Positions 9,736 through 18,091 of a DNA stretch of 33,377 nt are shown piece after piece. Source of the stretch: JAFGCY01 sp964609245 (GTDB lineage: Bacteria > 4484-113 > JAFGCY01). The DNA lies in contig CAZSSB010000031.1 in NCBI GenBank assembly GCA_964609245.1, forward strand, positions 1 to 33,377. The letters are read 5' to 3'. Under the pieces are notes generated by a model that worked only from the letters and a program-made list of their open reading frames with translations, was not told the DNA's origin and searched no databases. The translations under genes were made by a program, and so were the position numbers. The stretch's first letter is position 1; every line of letters starts with the position of its first letter.

Positions 9736-10436
9736 CAGGCTCCAAATCCTCTGTCTGGTATGTTGTCGACAACGATCCTTGGCGGGCCGAGGTTGATCTT
9801 GCCCTTGCTGCCGCCGTCCGCCAGCACCTGCTCGAGCAGCGCCTCATATTCGCGGTATTCCGGCTCATATGGCATGCCCTTGGCCTGCAGCAGCCGCCAC
9901 TTCAGGGCGAGCGTCAGCAGATCCTCGTCAATCAGCGACGTGTCGGCATCGGCTGACCACTCGCGCACAGCCGTGCTGTCGGACTGCCGTGTGATCCAGT
10001 TGCGGCTGTAGTACTCGTAGTACAGCGTCTCGCCATCAACCGTGGGCGTGGGGTGGATGTAGATCTGGCCAGCCTGCTCACGCCACCAGCGGTCGATCGT
10101 GGCCCCGGCCGTGATATCCGATTTTAGCCACGACCATTGCGCCGACGATGTTGGGCCGAGCAGCTGGCGCTGGTTGGTCTGGTCCCAATGCGACATTGGC
10201 GCATGCGCCCGGAAGTCTGACGGCAAATCGTAGTTGGCCTGGTCGGCTACCGTCGTGATCGTCGCCGTGTTGAGCAGCGCCGTGAACCTGTGCTGCCGCT
10301 CGAGCGTGTTGCCGGTGCGCTGCACCAGCGCCACGGCCTGGCGTGCCGTCAGGTTGGCGTTGCCAACAAAGTTCGATGGGATCTCGAACGACCCCACCTC
10401 CTCCATGGCTGCCGTGCAGATGCTGGCGATGGTCAT
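9735..10436 (-). CDS. Tail adaptor / head-tail connector protein (233 aa)
   Basis: The ATG at 10436 overlaps the upstream stop (ATGA). The sequence has a helical N-terminus (MTIASICTAAMEEVGSF, then VALVQRTGNTLERQHRF), a beta-rich centre (YDLPSDFRAHAPMSHW, then GETLYYEYYSRNWI) and a C-terminal helix ending in EYEALLEQVLADGGSKG. This layout is shared by podovirus tail adaptor proteins that join the portal to the tail hub (T7 gp11-like and relatives). The gene lies directly upstream of the hub-type propeller. The structural role is likely; the exact homologue is not certain. Confidence 0.68.
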   Translation of the reverse strand: MTIASICTAAMEEVGSFEIPSNFVGNANLTARQAVALVQRTGNTLERQHRFTALLNTATITTVADQANYDLPSDFRAHAPMSHWDQTNQRQLLGPTSSAQWSWLKSDITAGATIDRWWREQAGQIYIHPTPTVDGETLYYEYYSRNWITRQSDSTAVREWSADADTSLIDEDLLTLALKWRLLQAKGMPYEPEYREYEALLEQVLADGGSKGKINLGPPRIVVDNIPDRGFGA

Positions 10437-12112
10437 TGCGGGCTCGCAAACCGGCCGTCAGGACTACGGAAGCCAGTCGGGCTCGATCGGTCCTTGATGG
10501 CCCGCAGCTGGTCGGCCTGCGTGCGGCCATTCGTGCGCTCGCCAGCCCGCCCGCGCATGTCCATCAAAGCTGCCTCGATCGCGGCCGGCTCGGCATCGCT
10601 GACGAAGCCCTTCACGTCGCGGGCCGTGATGTCCTCGATGCGCTTACCCGACACCATCAGGCCGCTCACACGGCTTTCCAGCGCCTCGGACTGCGAAGGT
10701 GTCAGGGCTGCGGCGGCAGTTGCTCCACCGGCTGCGGCGCCAGTGAGGCCGAGCATCTTCTGCCCCTTGTATTGTTTGTTGTCAGACCAGCCCCTGATGT
10801 CATCGCCGGTAGTGCCGGGGTTGTCGGTCAGGTAGTCGGACGTGGCCGCCCGGCGCGCGTCAATCTCGGCTGTAGATGGGGGTGCCTTGCCGCGCTGGAA
10901 GCGCAGCTGGTCAGAGATTTGCCCGGAGGTGATGTTCCGCGGATCGCCCCCTTGATCGGCCACCCCCCCTAGCATATCTCTAACAATACGAGAGTCAGAG
11001 GCTGTATAGGACCGCGCAGGAGGTGGCAATGGCGAAGCAGGTGGTGGACTTGGTGCTTGTGCCCCCGGTAACGGGCCTTGAGCCTGAGCTATGGGCGGAG
11101 CGATCTGTTGCTGCGGCTGAGCACCGCCGCCGGGTGATTGCTGCGGCGTGCCTGCCTGCTGACCGCCGTAACGCCCGCGGTGCCTGTCGTAGAAGTCCTG
11201 CACCGCCCGCTGCTCCGACCGAATAGCGGACAGCTCTGGCCCTCCAATAAAGTCGCCCGGCTTGCCCCGCGGGAATGCAGCCCGACCGAACATAAAACCG
11301 CTGGCGGCCGCTAGTTCCGCCTTCTGTATCGTCTCGTAAACCTTTGCAGCCTCCTCAGCTCGCTTGTAGCGCTCGTAGTACAGCAGCTTTTCCTCGTCTG
11401 TCTCGGCCGCAAGATAGGCGTCGAATGCTGCTTGCGCTTCGTCTGCGTTTTTGCGCCTCATAGCCTCTGTTACGGTTATAGTGCCGCCAGCCGCGCCAAT
11501 CTTGAGGGCGGTCGGGCTAATCGAACGATCAAAGAATTGAGCAGCCGTCTCGTTCGTTAGCGCGCCACGGCTAGCCTTGCCAACGCCATCGTACGCCTTG
11601 AATGGGTCGGGCTTGCCCATCTTGTCGTAGGCGCCCGTCACCCTGCCGGCACGACCTCCAGCATTGCCGACCTGCACCTCTGTGCCTACGACACCGGAGT
11701 CGATGATATCGCGACCGATCTTGGTAACTTCCTGCCCTTTCTTTTTTGCAGCCTCCGTTGCCTTGTTAGCCATGTGCCGCGCGGCGGCTCCGCCGCCCAG
11801 GAGCCCCAGCGCAGGCACGCCCCACGACACGAAAGGGCTCATCTTAGCCCTCTCGTCCAACTTTTCCTTCGTTCTGAGAAAGTTGTTTATTCGCTCCGCA
11901 GCAAGCTCGTCTGGCGATTTAGGCGGCGCTGGCGGAGGTTTGGGATAGCTGGCATTGTGTCTCTTCAAATGCAGCGTCGTCTTCCCCCCGGCCACGCCGT
12001 CAACGCTCAGACCCTTGTCGGCCTGAAACCGCTTGATCTCGTCCGGTGTTGCCTTCTCGATGTTGAAAAACCTATTCGGATCATAGACCGAATAGTCGAC
12101 CGGATCGGCCAT
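10433..12112 (-). CDS. Large virion protein with peptidoglycan-binding-like N-terminus (559-560 aa)
   Basis: The upstream stop overlaps both a GTG (12115) and an ATG (12112); I use the ATG. Near the N-terminus, ATPDEIKRFQADKGLSVDGV followed by GGKTTLHLKRH resembles the peptidoglycan-binding domain pattern (helix, GLxVDG, GxxT). Next come a short hydrophobic Gly/Ala segment (about residues 98-112), a long charged helical region, a Gln/Pro-rich linker (residues about 325-375) and a C-terminal helical part. It may bind or cross the cell wall during entry, or be a structural component of the tail base. No lytic catalytic residues were recognised. Confidence 0.55.
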   Translation of the reverse strand: MADPVDYSVYDPNRFFNIEKATPDEIKRFQADKGLSVDGVAGGKTTLHLKRHNASYPKPPPAPPKSPDELAAERINNFLRTKEKLDERAKMSPFVSWGVPALGLLGGGAAARHMANKATEAAKKKGQEVTKIGRDIIDSGVVGTEVQVGNAGGRAGRVTGAYDKMGKPDPFKAYDGVGKASRGALTNETAAQFFDRSISPTALKIGAAGGTITVTEAMRRKNADEAQAAFDAYLAAETDEEKLLYYERYKRAEEAAKVYETIQKAELAAASGFMFGRAAFPRGKPGDFIGGPELSAIRSEQRAVQDFYDRHRGRYGGQQAGTPQQSPGGGAQPQQQIAPPIAQAQGPLPGAQAPSPPPASPLPPPARSYTASDSRIVRDMLGGVADQGGDPRNITSGQISDQLRFQRGKAPPSTAEIDARRAATSDYLTDNPGTTGDDIRGWSDNKQYKGQKMLGLTGAAAGGATAAAALTPSQSEALESRVSGLMVSGKRIEDITARDVKGFVSDAEPAAIEAALMDMRGRAGERTNGRTQADQLRAIKDRSSPTGFRSPDGRFASPQ

Positions 12113-12585
12113 CACTCACCTCCATGCGCCATATGCTGGGCGTCCGTCAGCATTATCCCGCCTGCTCCGAGGCCAATTTTGCTTGCCTTGCCCAGCCGCC
12201 CCACTGCCTGCATGCCCTTCAAGACTGGACTTAAGCCCAAGAAAGACGCCGGCAAAGCCATGTAGGGGTTCGCAGCCGCCATATCCTCGACCTCGACAGC
12301 GCTGCTCGCAGGCATAAAGTCCGAGAACGGGAGAAGCGCGCCACCGATCGCGCCGCGCCCCGAGTCCATGAGATACTGCCCCACCGTCTCGCCCCGCTGA
12401 TGTGAGGCCGGGTAGCCCAGCATCATGTGGTTAAGGCCCTCGCGTCCAGCGTCGCTCATCTGGTCGTAGTGCGACGTGTCCGCAGCATGGCTCATGCCTG
12501 GCGCTTGTGCCGGCGCAGCCAGTTGCTCCGGCCGCGCCGTCATCAGGTAGCGCGCCAGGGTAAGCCGATCGGCCTCATCGTCCAT
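12112..12585 (-). CDS. Virion-cluster protein of unknown function (157 aa)
   Basis: The ATG at 12585 is three bases after the stop of the preceding gene, and the stop overlaps the start of the large virion protein. The sequence is acidic at the N-terminus (MDDEADRLTLARYLM) and contains YDQMSDAGREGLNHMMLGYP and a Gly/Ala/Leu-rich C-terminal part. Its pattern resembles internal virion proteins that carry amphipathic or membrane-active helices. There is no enzymatic motif. I do not recognise a named family. Confidence 0.5.
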   Translation of the reverse strand: MDDEADRLTLARYLMTARPEQLAAPAQAPGMSHAADTSHYDQMSDAGREGLNHMMLGYPASHQRGETVGQYLMDSGRGAIGGALLPFSDFMPASSAVEVEDMAAANPYMALPASFLGLSPVLKGMQAVGRLGKASKIGLGAGGIMLTDAQHMAHGGE

Positions 12586-12588
12586 GGA

Positions 12589-12822
12589 CTACTCCACGAC
12601 TGGGCAGGCGTTGTTGACGGTGACGTTGCCGCCGCCGTCGTTGGTCAGCACGCGGCCAGCCCACGTCAGGCCCGCCTTGTCGCCGCTGGTCACACTGATC
12701 TGCACGTTCTTGCCAATCGGCAACTCCGTGCCACTGTAGGAACTCAGAGCCGCCGAGCCGCCTGTGGCACTACCCGTGCCAAGTAGAATGCCGTGCTTGT
12801 AGACCGAAACATTGACCGCCAT
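12589..12822 (-). CDS. Small beta-rich protein (77 aa), possible virion decoration
   Basis: The ATG at 12822 follows the previous stop by eight bases. The sequence is Gly/Ser/Thr/Val-rich with alternating hydrophobic residues (VSVYKHGILLGTGSATGG, KNVQISVTSGDKAGLTW, GGNVTVNNACPVVE), suggesting a compact beta-sandwich. Proteins like this often decorate capsids or tails. That reading is from composition and position only. Confidence 0.5.
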   Translation of the reverse strand: MAVNVSVYKHGILLGTGSATGGSAALSSYSGTELPIGKNVQISVTSGDKAGLTWAGRVLTNDGGGNVTVNNACPVVE

Positions 12823-12830
12823 CGCTTACC

Positions 12831-13322
12831 TCACGTCCGTTCGAGCCACGCCTTGGCCTGCTTGCGCCACTTCCCGACCTCGCGGCCCATATTCTGCACG
12901 GCCTGATCCGACAGCCCGGCGATCTGTTCGATAGTCTGCACGCCCTGGCGCTCCAGCCACTCCATGCTGTTGCGCGGCAAGAAATCGGCTTTGCTGAGCG
13001 GCGTTCCTTTGACCGTGCGTGCAATCACTTCCGGCTCTGGCGCTGCAGCCACCGCCGATGCCTGAGCCGCGGCGTTCTTCATCGCCTCATAGGCCTCCCA
13101 CGCGCCTGGGAAGCGGCTTTTCAGCTCGGACGCATTAAACGGCTTGACCACCTGCACCGACACATCGTGCGAGCCCACCACCTTGCTTTGCAGCGCAGGG
13201 ATAAGCTTGTAGACCGAGCGTCCGGCCTTTTCGCTGGCCTTTGGGTCGACCGTCTCCACATCAACAAAGCGGCCCATCACCTGGGCGTTACTGGCCGAGG
13301 CCGGGAACCAGTTCTCTTGCAT
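12831..13322 (-). CDS. Virion-cluster protein with C-terminal helix-hairpin-helix-like region (163 aa)
   Basis: I take the ATG at 13322, two bases after the stop of the methyltransferase fusion; the longer in-frame extension overlaps that gene and looks non-coding. The N-terminus MQENWFPASASNAQVMG is followed by a beta-rich part and an Ala-rich linker. The C-terminal 50 residues, with NSMEWLERQGVQTIEQIAGL and DQAVQNMGREVGKWRKQAK, resemble a helix-hairpin-helix fold as seen in small connector or DNA-binding proteins. It lies between capsid and tail genes. Function unproven. Confidence 0.55.
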   Translation of the reverse strand: MQENWFPASASNAQVMGRFVDVETVDPKASEKAGRSVYKLIPALQSKVVGSHDVSVQVVKPFNASELKSRFPGAWEAYEAMKNAAAQASAVAAAPEPEVIARTVKGTPLSKADFLPRNSMEWLERQGVQTIEQIAGLSDQAVQNMGREVGKWRKQAKAWLERT

Positions 13323-13324
13323 TG

Positions 13325-14650
13325 TCAGTGCTCCGTCAAAAAGTCGCCGCCACCCAGATAGGTGACGCGCGCGAAGTGCTGCCCTAGCCGCTCCCGCCAC
13401 CACTCCGGCGGCTGTACGGTCAAGTGCAGCGGCTTGCCAATCGTCGTGCCAAATGCGTCCGGGTCACTCGATATATGCCAGTAGCAGGCCCGCCGAACAT
13501 GCTGTGAAACCTCAGAAAGAACAGCCTCGACGCGGCCGGGCGGGATGTGCTCCATCACGTCACAGCACACGCCATAGTCCGCCGCCTGCACGCCAGCCAG
13601 ATCCCACAGCGGCGCGACGTAAAGCGGCACAGCAACCTCGCCATCAAGGCAGTTGGCGGCAATGTCGATGCCACGCACATCGAGCCCGCGCTGCTGCAGC
13701 GCATGCGCCAGACGGCCGGTGCCGACGCCGAAGTCGAGCAACGATGCGCCGGCAGATGGCGCGAGCCGCGTTACGATCGCCTCGCAGCGGCGCTCGCCTG
13801 GCGAGTTGCTGCGGTATGGCGCATGCCGCCACATGGCCTGGTACTTCAAGCGCTCCGCGCCCGTCTCGTCCGCGTCGGTTCCGTCGATCGCGCGCAGCGT
13901 ATCCTGCAGTAGGCCATCGCCCACCACCTCGATCGTTACCGGGTCGATATCGGGCTGCTGGAAGCGGTGGCGCATGGCCAGGAAGTCCGACACCTGCGCC
14001 ACGAAATTCATGCGGGTGCGTCGGCCATTGACGTCAATGTGCACCTTGGCATCGGCCCGATCTGGGTAGGCGTGCGTTGCGCCGGCCCGAAAGCTGCTGT
14101 CGAGGCCGTGAAACACAAAGTCGCGGAAGCCCAGCGCATAACCCAGATTGAGCCAGCGCGTGCCCATCGTGGAGCCGCCGCCGAGCATGAACCACGTCTC
14201 GGGCTGGTGCTCCTGCAGCAGCTTCTCTAGGCCTAGCAAGCCAGAGGGATGCCACAGCGTGACGTGGCAGTCCTTGAGCTTTTCGAACACGTCGGGATGG
14301 CACGTGGAGGCCACGTAGTAGCGCACGCGCCGGTCAGCCACGACCACATCAGCCATGTGCTGGCCAGGATCGAGGACGCCGCATGCGTTTGGTAGGATGC
14401 CCTGCTCAAGCAGATAGCCCAGAGAGCCATTGACCGCAGCCACATAGCCCTGGAACGCGCCCATTGTATCGGCCAGAGACGGCCCGCCAGCTGCCACCTC
14501 GAGGCGGTGCCCATGCGGCTTGCACGGGCGAAGCTCCGGCAGCCCCAGCTCGAGTGCGAGGCGAGCGTGGCCCAATTGGTCCACTGCTGGGACTGCCGGG
14601 GTGAGCTCCAGCCGAGGCCACTGCCCCGGCTGGAAGTCGTAGCGCGTCAT
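13325..14650 (-). CDS. MptE-like (DUF115) domain fused to a SAM-dependent methyltransferase (441 aa)
   Basis: The N-terminal half (about residues 45-230) matches DUF115/MptE-like proteins, which are associated with pterin or surface-sugar transfer: AAGGPSLADTMG, YVAAVNGSLGYLLEQGI, LGGGSTMGTRWLNLGYALGF and FVFHGLDSSFRAGATHAY. The C-terminal half (about 275-430) is a class I methyltransferase with motif I LLDFGVGTGRLA, an acidic GID after the second strand, and CCDVMEHIP as motif II. The start is the ATG at 14650, sharing a base with the upstream stop; a GTG one codon earlier is also possible. The gene is embedded between capsid decoration and connector genes, so it is probably expressed late. 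Substrates are not known. Confidence 0.8.
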   Translation of the reverse strand: MTRYDFQPGQWPRLELTPAVPAVDQLGHARLALELGLPELRPCKPHGHRLEVAAGGPSLADTMGAFQGYVAAVNGSLGYLLEQGILPNACGVLDPGQHMADVVVADRRVRYYVASTCHPDVFEKLKDCHVTLWHPSGLLGLEKLLQEHQPETWFMLGGGSTMGTRWLNLGYALGFRDFVFHGLDSSFRAGATHAYPDRADAKVHIDVNGRRTRMNFVAQVSDFLAMRHRFQQPDIDPVTIEVVGDGLLQDTLRAIDGTDADETGAERLKYQAMWRHAPYRSNSPGERRCEAIVTRLAPSAGASLLDFGVGTGRLAHALQQRGLDVRGIDIAANCLDGEVAVPLYVAPLWDLAGVQAADYGVCCDVMEHIPPGRVEAVLSEVSQHVRRACYWHISSDPDAFGTTIGKPLHLTVQPPEWWRERLGQHFARVTYLGGGDFLTEH

Positions 14651-15159
14651 CACGGGAAGACGTCACCCACGAACGGCCGCGCGATCTCGAACTCGGCCTG
14701 CAGCGTGTCGATAGCCGACGCACCCTTGGCATTGACGACCAAGTCACCCGCCACCGAGGCATCATCGATGCTGCCAGCCGTGGCCGTGGCATAGACCTTG
14801 CCGTTGTCGGCAAACCCAGTCAGGCAGTTGCCGATGGCCTTGCCGGAGATCTGCACCCAACCGAAGTCGGTGGCTGCATCCAGGGTCGCCATCATGACGC
14901 CAACCGGGCCGATCGCGTCGGCCGCCAGAAGTGAGCACGAGCCATCATCCATGTTAACCGTGACCCAGGCGCCCGTTGCGCCAGAAGTTACGCCCTTCAC
15001 ATACATGAACTCACCCGCCCCGTAGGCCGTCGTGCCAGAGTCCATGGCCCTCACGATCGTTCCAAGAGGGTGGTTCTGGGTCGTAGACACCTCATTGATC
15101 GGCTGTGCACCGACCATCGACGCATCCATGATGCGCCAGGTTCCTGCCGTTAGTGCCAT
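14650..15159 (-). CDS. Capsid decoration / cement-like protein (169 aa)
   Basis: It lies directly downstream of the major capsid gene, with a strong AAGGAG ribosome site before the ATG at 15159. The protein is beta-rich and Gly/Ala/Thr-rich with no charged enzymatic motifs (ALTAGTWRIMDASMVGAQP, GEFMYVKGVTSGATGAWVTV, GWVQISGKAIGNCLTGF). Proteins of this size and composition beside the capsid gene commonly stabilise the expanded head. Role inferred from position and fold-like pattern. Confidence 0.62.
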   Translation of the reverse strand: MALTAGTWRIMDASMVGAQPINEVSTTQNHPLGTIVRAMDSGTTAYGAGEFMYVKGVTSGATGAWVTVNMDDGSCSLLAADAIGPVGVMMATLDAATDFGWVQISGKAIGNCLTGFADNGKVYATATAGSIDDASVAGDLVVNAKGASAIDTLQAEFEIARPFVGDVFP

Positions 15160-15171
15160 GTTGTGGTCTCC

Positions 15172-16131
15172 TTACGCGACGATGACGCCCTGCAGCGAGG
15201 CGTTGCTGATGGTCATGTTGCCGGCCCAATACAACGGCACCACGGTGGCGTCCTGGTTGACGCTGGACTTACGATCGAGCGTCACGAAGTTGCGTCGCGC
15301 ATGCGGACGGAAGTGGATGTAGTCGGTGTTGAGCAGGTACATCCGAGTCGCAGCGCAGTTCTCGTCATAAACGACGACGGCGCCCTTGTACTTGTACCCC
15401 TTGAAGCCGCCAGCAGCTTCGGTCTCGCTCATGAACCGCTGCTGCGCCTGCAGCGACTCCTCGTAGTACGTGAAGTACGTCTCACCCGCCACGATCAGGT
15501 CCGGCGTGTCCTTGCCGCGCGTGCAGCGCAGATACGTCCGGTTCATCGCGTGCTGGATAGTCGATGCGCTGGCCGTCACGCTCTCCGTCGAGAAGTCGTA
15601 GAACTGGTTGCGATACCAAGCGTTCGTCGACCGATCGATACCGCCGACAGTGCCACTCGTCGGGAGGTCCGCCACGAGGTGCTGCAGGCCGCCGATGGCC
15701 TTCCCGCTGTGCTCCGTGTTCGCATAGAACAGCGAGGCGCCGATCTGGTTCTGCATGGTCTTTTCGGCAACGGTGATGCGCGCCTTGACTAGGTTGTGCA
15801 CCGCCTGGCTGCCGTCGTTCTGCAGATCCTCGAGGCCCGACATGGTGACGTTGCAGTTGGCCTGCTTCCAATCGAACGAAGCAGACGTGAGCACGTCGCT
15901 GCCGGAGACATCCAGCGTCTCATAGCCCGAGTACCACTTGAACGTGCCGTTCTCGTCGTACATCAGGTTTTCGAGCAGCTTGGCGCCGCCGCCAGCCGTG
16001 TCGGTGTTGCCGTTCGCCTTCAGCTTGGCCAACAACGCGTTGTGATTCAGCACGTTGTCGGACAGCTTGGAGCGGTAGTTATCGAGGGTGGTGGAGATGA
16101 TCTCCGTGTAGGAGGTGTTGGGGATAGCCAT
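15172..16131 (-). CDS. Major capsid protein (319 aa)
   Basis: The gene directly follows the scaffold and precedes the decoration-like gene, the usual head order. Sequence features fit an HK97-fold coat protein: an extended N-terminal helix (TEIISTTLDNYRSKLSDNVL), an alternating strand/turn centre (NGTFKWYSGYETLDV), a spine-like helical region (ARITVAEKTMQNQIGASLFY), and a beta-rich C-terminus (YIHFRPHARRNFVTLDRKSS, then PLYWAGNMTISNASLQGV). No cleaved prodomain is evident. An AAGG ribosome site lies four bases before the ATG at 16131. Confidence 0.82.
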   Translation of the reverse strand: MAIPNTSYTEIISTTLDNYRSKLSDNVLNHNALLAKLKANGNTDTAGGGAKLLENLMYDENGTFKWYSGYETLDVSGSDVLTSASFDWKQANCNVTMSGLEDLQNDGSQAVHNLVKARITVAEKTMQNQIGASLFYANTEHSGKAIGGLQHLVADLPTSGTVGGIDRSTNAWYRNQFYDFSTESVTASASTIQHAMNRTYLRCTRGKDTPDLIVAGETYFTYYEESLQAQQRFMSETEAAGGFKGYKYKGAVVVYDENCAATRMYLLNTDYIHFRPHARRNFVTLDRKSSVNQDATVVPLYWAGNMTISNASLQGVIVA

Positions 16132-16150
16132 TTACCTTGCCCTTGCTGGA

Positions 16151-17296
16151 CTAGGCGGCTCCATGCTGGCGCATTGCGAGCGAGATAGCATCATCCAGTC
16201 CACCCACAGCCGGCCGAGCAGAGACTGCGCCATTCGATGGCCGCGGTCCCGATGCCCGCCTCGCCTTGGCCGCCTCGTCCTTACGCCGCCGATCGTCCAT
16301 CCGTCGTGTGACTTCCGAATCAATCAGCGGTCGCGACAGCTCCGGGTCGGCACGGACAGCCATCTCGTAGGCTGCCTGCATCTTCTGGAAGCTGTCCGGC
16401 AGGCCGGCCAGGCGTGGGTGTGTCTCCATCAGGGCGCCCATGGCCCGCTGCACCTGCTCGAAGTGAGGGAACATGAGCGTTCCATCCTCCGTCTGTGCGC
16501 CGCGGAATTGGTCAATGGCCTGATGCAGCGACGTAATGTGCTGGTAATGCTGGCTCTGCGCCCACTGCTGACGTTCCCGCAGTTGCTGGTCACGCCAAGC
16601 AGATAGCTCGCCAACTTGTTGCCGCAGTTGCTTGACCTCCGGATCAACAAGCAGATCAGCCAAATCATCGTTTGGCCCCCACTGCTGCGTCTCGCCGGCT
16701 GTCGGCTGCTGCTGTGCAAAGGCTGCCGGGTTCTGGGACACAAACCAGTCAACAAACGCCTTGGGGTCGCGCTCTGCCGCGCGGTGCAGCGTCACGAGAT
16801 GGTTGATGAAGCCAACCTCGTTCGTGCCCGCGCGCTGAATTTGCGACCGCAGATCATCGTCAAACAGGTCGATCACCGACTCCGCAAAGTTCACGTAGCC
16901 GCCGACCTCCTGCATCTTCCTGGTGTATCCGCCCTGCAGATCCTTCGCGAGTTTGCGGACGATGCCGCGCCCTTCCTCCGGCAGCTTCTGGAATGCCTTT
17001 CTGTGCTCCTCGGGCCAATGCTTCGGCGCCTCGTCCTCGGCTTGTCCGTCGCTGGGTTTGTCGTCAGCATCGGATGCCGTGGCTTCGGGTCCGTCGTCAT
17101 CGCCGCCAGTCGCAATGTCGGCTTGTTCCTCTGTGTCCGTCTCGGGCTTGGTGTCTGCGCTGCTGTCAGATGTTGCCGTATCGTCGGTCCCGCCAGCCTG
17201 CAGCGCCTTGGCAATGGCAGAATCGAGCGACTCGTCTTCGGACTTGGCCGCATTGTCCACAATGGGACCGCTGTCGCCGTCAGTCTTCAGATCCAT
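16151..17296 (-). CDS. Capsid scaffolding protein (381 aa)
   Basis: The N-terminal 95 residues are very acidic and low in hydrophobics (DTATSDSSADTKPETDTEEQ), followed by a conserved-looking helical core (HWPEEHRKAFQKLPEEGRGI, LAKDLQGGYTRKMQEVGGYV) and a long coiled coil (KQLRQQVGELSAWRDQQLRE). The C-terminus is basic (RRMDDRRRKDEAAKARRAS), as expected for the coat-binding end of a scaffold. It precedes the capsid gene by 19 bases and overlaps the upstream gene by ten. Scaffold proteins direct procapsid assembly and are then lost. Confidence 0.8.
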   Translation of the reverse strand: MDLKTDGDSGPIVDNAAKSEDESLDSAIAKALQAGGTDDTATSDSSADTKPETDTEEQADIATGGDDDGPEATASDADDKPSDGQAEDEAPKHWPEEHRKAFQKLPEEGRGIVRKLAKDLQGGYTRKMQEVGGYVNFAESVIDLFDDDLRSQIQRAGTNEVGFINHLVTLHRAAERDPKAFVDWFVSQNPAAFAQQQPTAGETQQWGPNDDLADLLVDPEVKQLRQQVGELSAWRDQQLRERQQWAQSQHYQHITSLHQAIDQFRGAQTEDGTLMFPHFEQVQRAMGALMETHPRLAGLPDSFQKMQAAYEMAVRADPELSRPLIDSEVTRRMDDRRRKDEAAKARRASGPRPSNGAVSARPAVGGLDDAISLAMRQHGAA

Positions 17297-17589
17297 TTGA
17301 ATGTGACTCCGGGTTGTGGCTCCCTGCTGGGTGCCGTTCGCGCCTTCTCCTGGGCGATCAACTCGCCGCGCTTGAAGTCGCCGGCCTGCCGCACGCCGTG
17401 CTTGCGCTCATGCGCGCGAAGCTGGCTGCGGCTGGTGATGTGCTCGCCATCGATCGGGCTGGTGAAACCGCCGCCGTAGAAGCTATCGAGGTCTGGCATA
17501 AAAAAAGGCCCGCCAGATTGTGCGGGCCTGTCTCTTGTGACCTCGACCAGCTTGCGAGTGGTCGGGTCCAGACGATATGTGCGTTTCAT
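17287..17589 (-). CDS. Conserved phage protein preceding the scaffold (100 aa)
   Basis: The ATG at 17589 overlaps the previous stop (ATGA). The sequence MKRTYRLDPTTRKLVEV, later SPIDGEHITSRSQLRAHERK and HGVRQAGD, matches a short protein frequently seen beside scaffold or capsid genes in proteobacterial phages, with the pattern SxIDGxxITSRSxxRxHxRxHG. Its function is unknown. A perfect intrinsic terminator hairpin with a U tract is built into codons 22-31, so full-length transcription past this point may be controlled. Confidence 0.7.
   Translation of the reverse strand: MKRTYRLDPTTRKLVEVTRDRPAQSGGPFFMPDLDSFYGGGFTSPIDGEHITSRSQLRAHERKHGVRQAGDFKRGELIAQEKARTAPSREPQPGVTFKWI
17500..17529 (-). terminator. 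Intragenic rho-independent terminator
   Basis: On the minus strand aggcccgc (17529-17522) pairs perfectly with gcgggcct (17513-17506) around an eight-base loop, and the arm runs straight into seven U (17506-17500). It lies inside the 17287-17589 gene, encoding the residues SGGPFF. As a sequence it is as good as a normal end-of-operon terminator, although it precedes the scaffold and capsid genes on the same strand. Confidence 0.7.
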
Positions 17590-17840
17590 GGCGTCAGATT
17601 TACCGTATCCAATGCTGACCAGTTGTTGTAGCCGAGTGCCTCGGCATAGGCCTGCTGTGCCTCGGGCAGGCTGGTGTAGCTGGCGCTCATTACCTGGTTG
17701 ATAAAGTCCAGCATGCGGCCATTGAACGGGCCGGCGTCGATGCCCTGGTCATCGAACAGCGCATGCCAGTCGCCTTCCCATGTCAGCTCCTTGCCGGTCA
17801 GGGCACGAACGGCAGCCTGCATGCGGGAATGGTTGCTCAC
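17586..17840 (-). CDS. Small protein of unknown function (84 aa)
   Basis: Coupled on both sides by ATGA overlaps. The sequence (MSNHSRMQAAVRALTGKELT, then DWHALFDDQGIDAGPFNGRM and ASYTSLPEAQQAYAEALGYN) is a soluble, mainly helical protein that resembles small unannotated proteins in phage genomes. No motif identifies a role. It belongs to the coupled cluster driven from 19.15 kb. Confidence 0.62.
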   Translation of the reverse strand: MSNHSRMQAAVRALTGKELTWEGDWHALFDDQGIDAGPFNGRMLDFINQVMSASYTSLPEAQQAYAEALGYNNWSALDTVNLTP

Positions 17841-18091
17841 GAGTAATAGTTCTCCAGGGCCTCAACCACCTTGGCCTCGACGTCATGCGCGGACAGCTCG
17901 CCCGTCACAGCCTCGATGCCCGATACCATGATCGTCAGCGGCGGCAGGCGCATGGTCAGCGCATCAGCCTGGGCCGGCCTGAACCGGAAGCCGACCGCGT
18001 CCATGGTCGGATCATCGACAATGCCAGCCGGGGCAAAACCCGCCCTGGCCAGCCTGATCTCAAGCGCCTGCTGGACCTCGGTGATGGTCAT
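17837..18091 (-). CDS. Small protein of unknown function (84 aa)
   Basis: The ATG at 18091 overlaps the upstream stop (ATGA); a longer in-frame version to 18160 reads into the neighbouring gene and is less likely. MTITEVQQALEIRLARAGFA suggests a helical N-terminus, followed by a beta-rich centre (VGFRFRPAQADALTMRLPPL) and an acidic C-terminal helix (AKVVEALENYYS). No family recognised. Confidence 0.6.
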   Translation of the reverse strand: MTITEVQQALEIRLARAGFAPAGIVDDPTMDAVGFRFRPAQADALTMRLPPLTIMVSGIEAVTGELSAHDVEAKVVEALENYYS

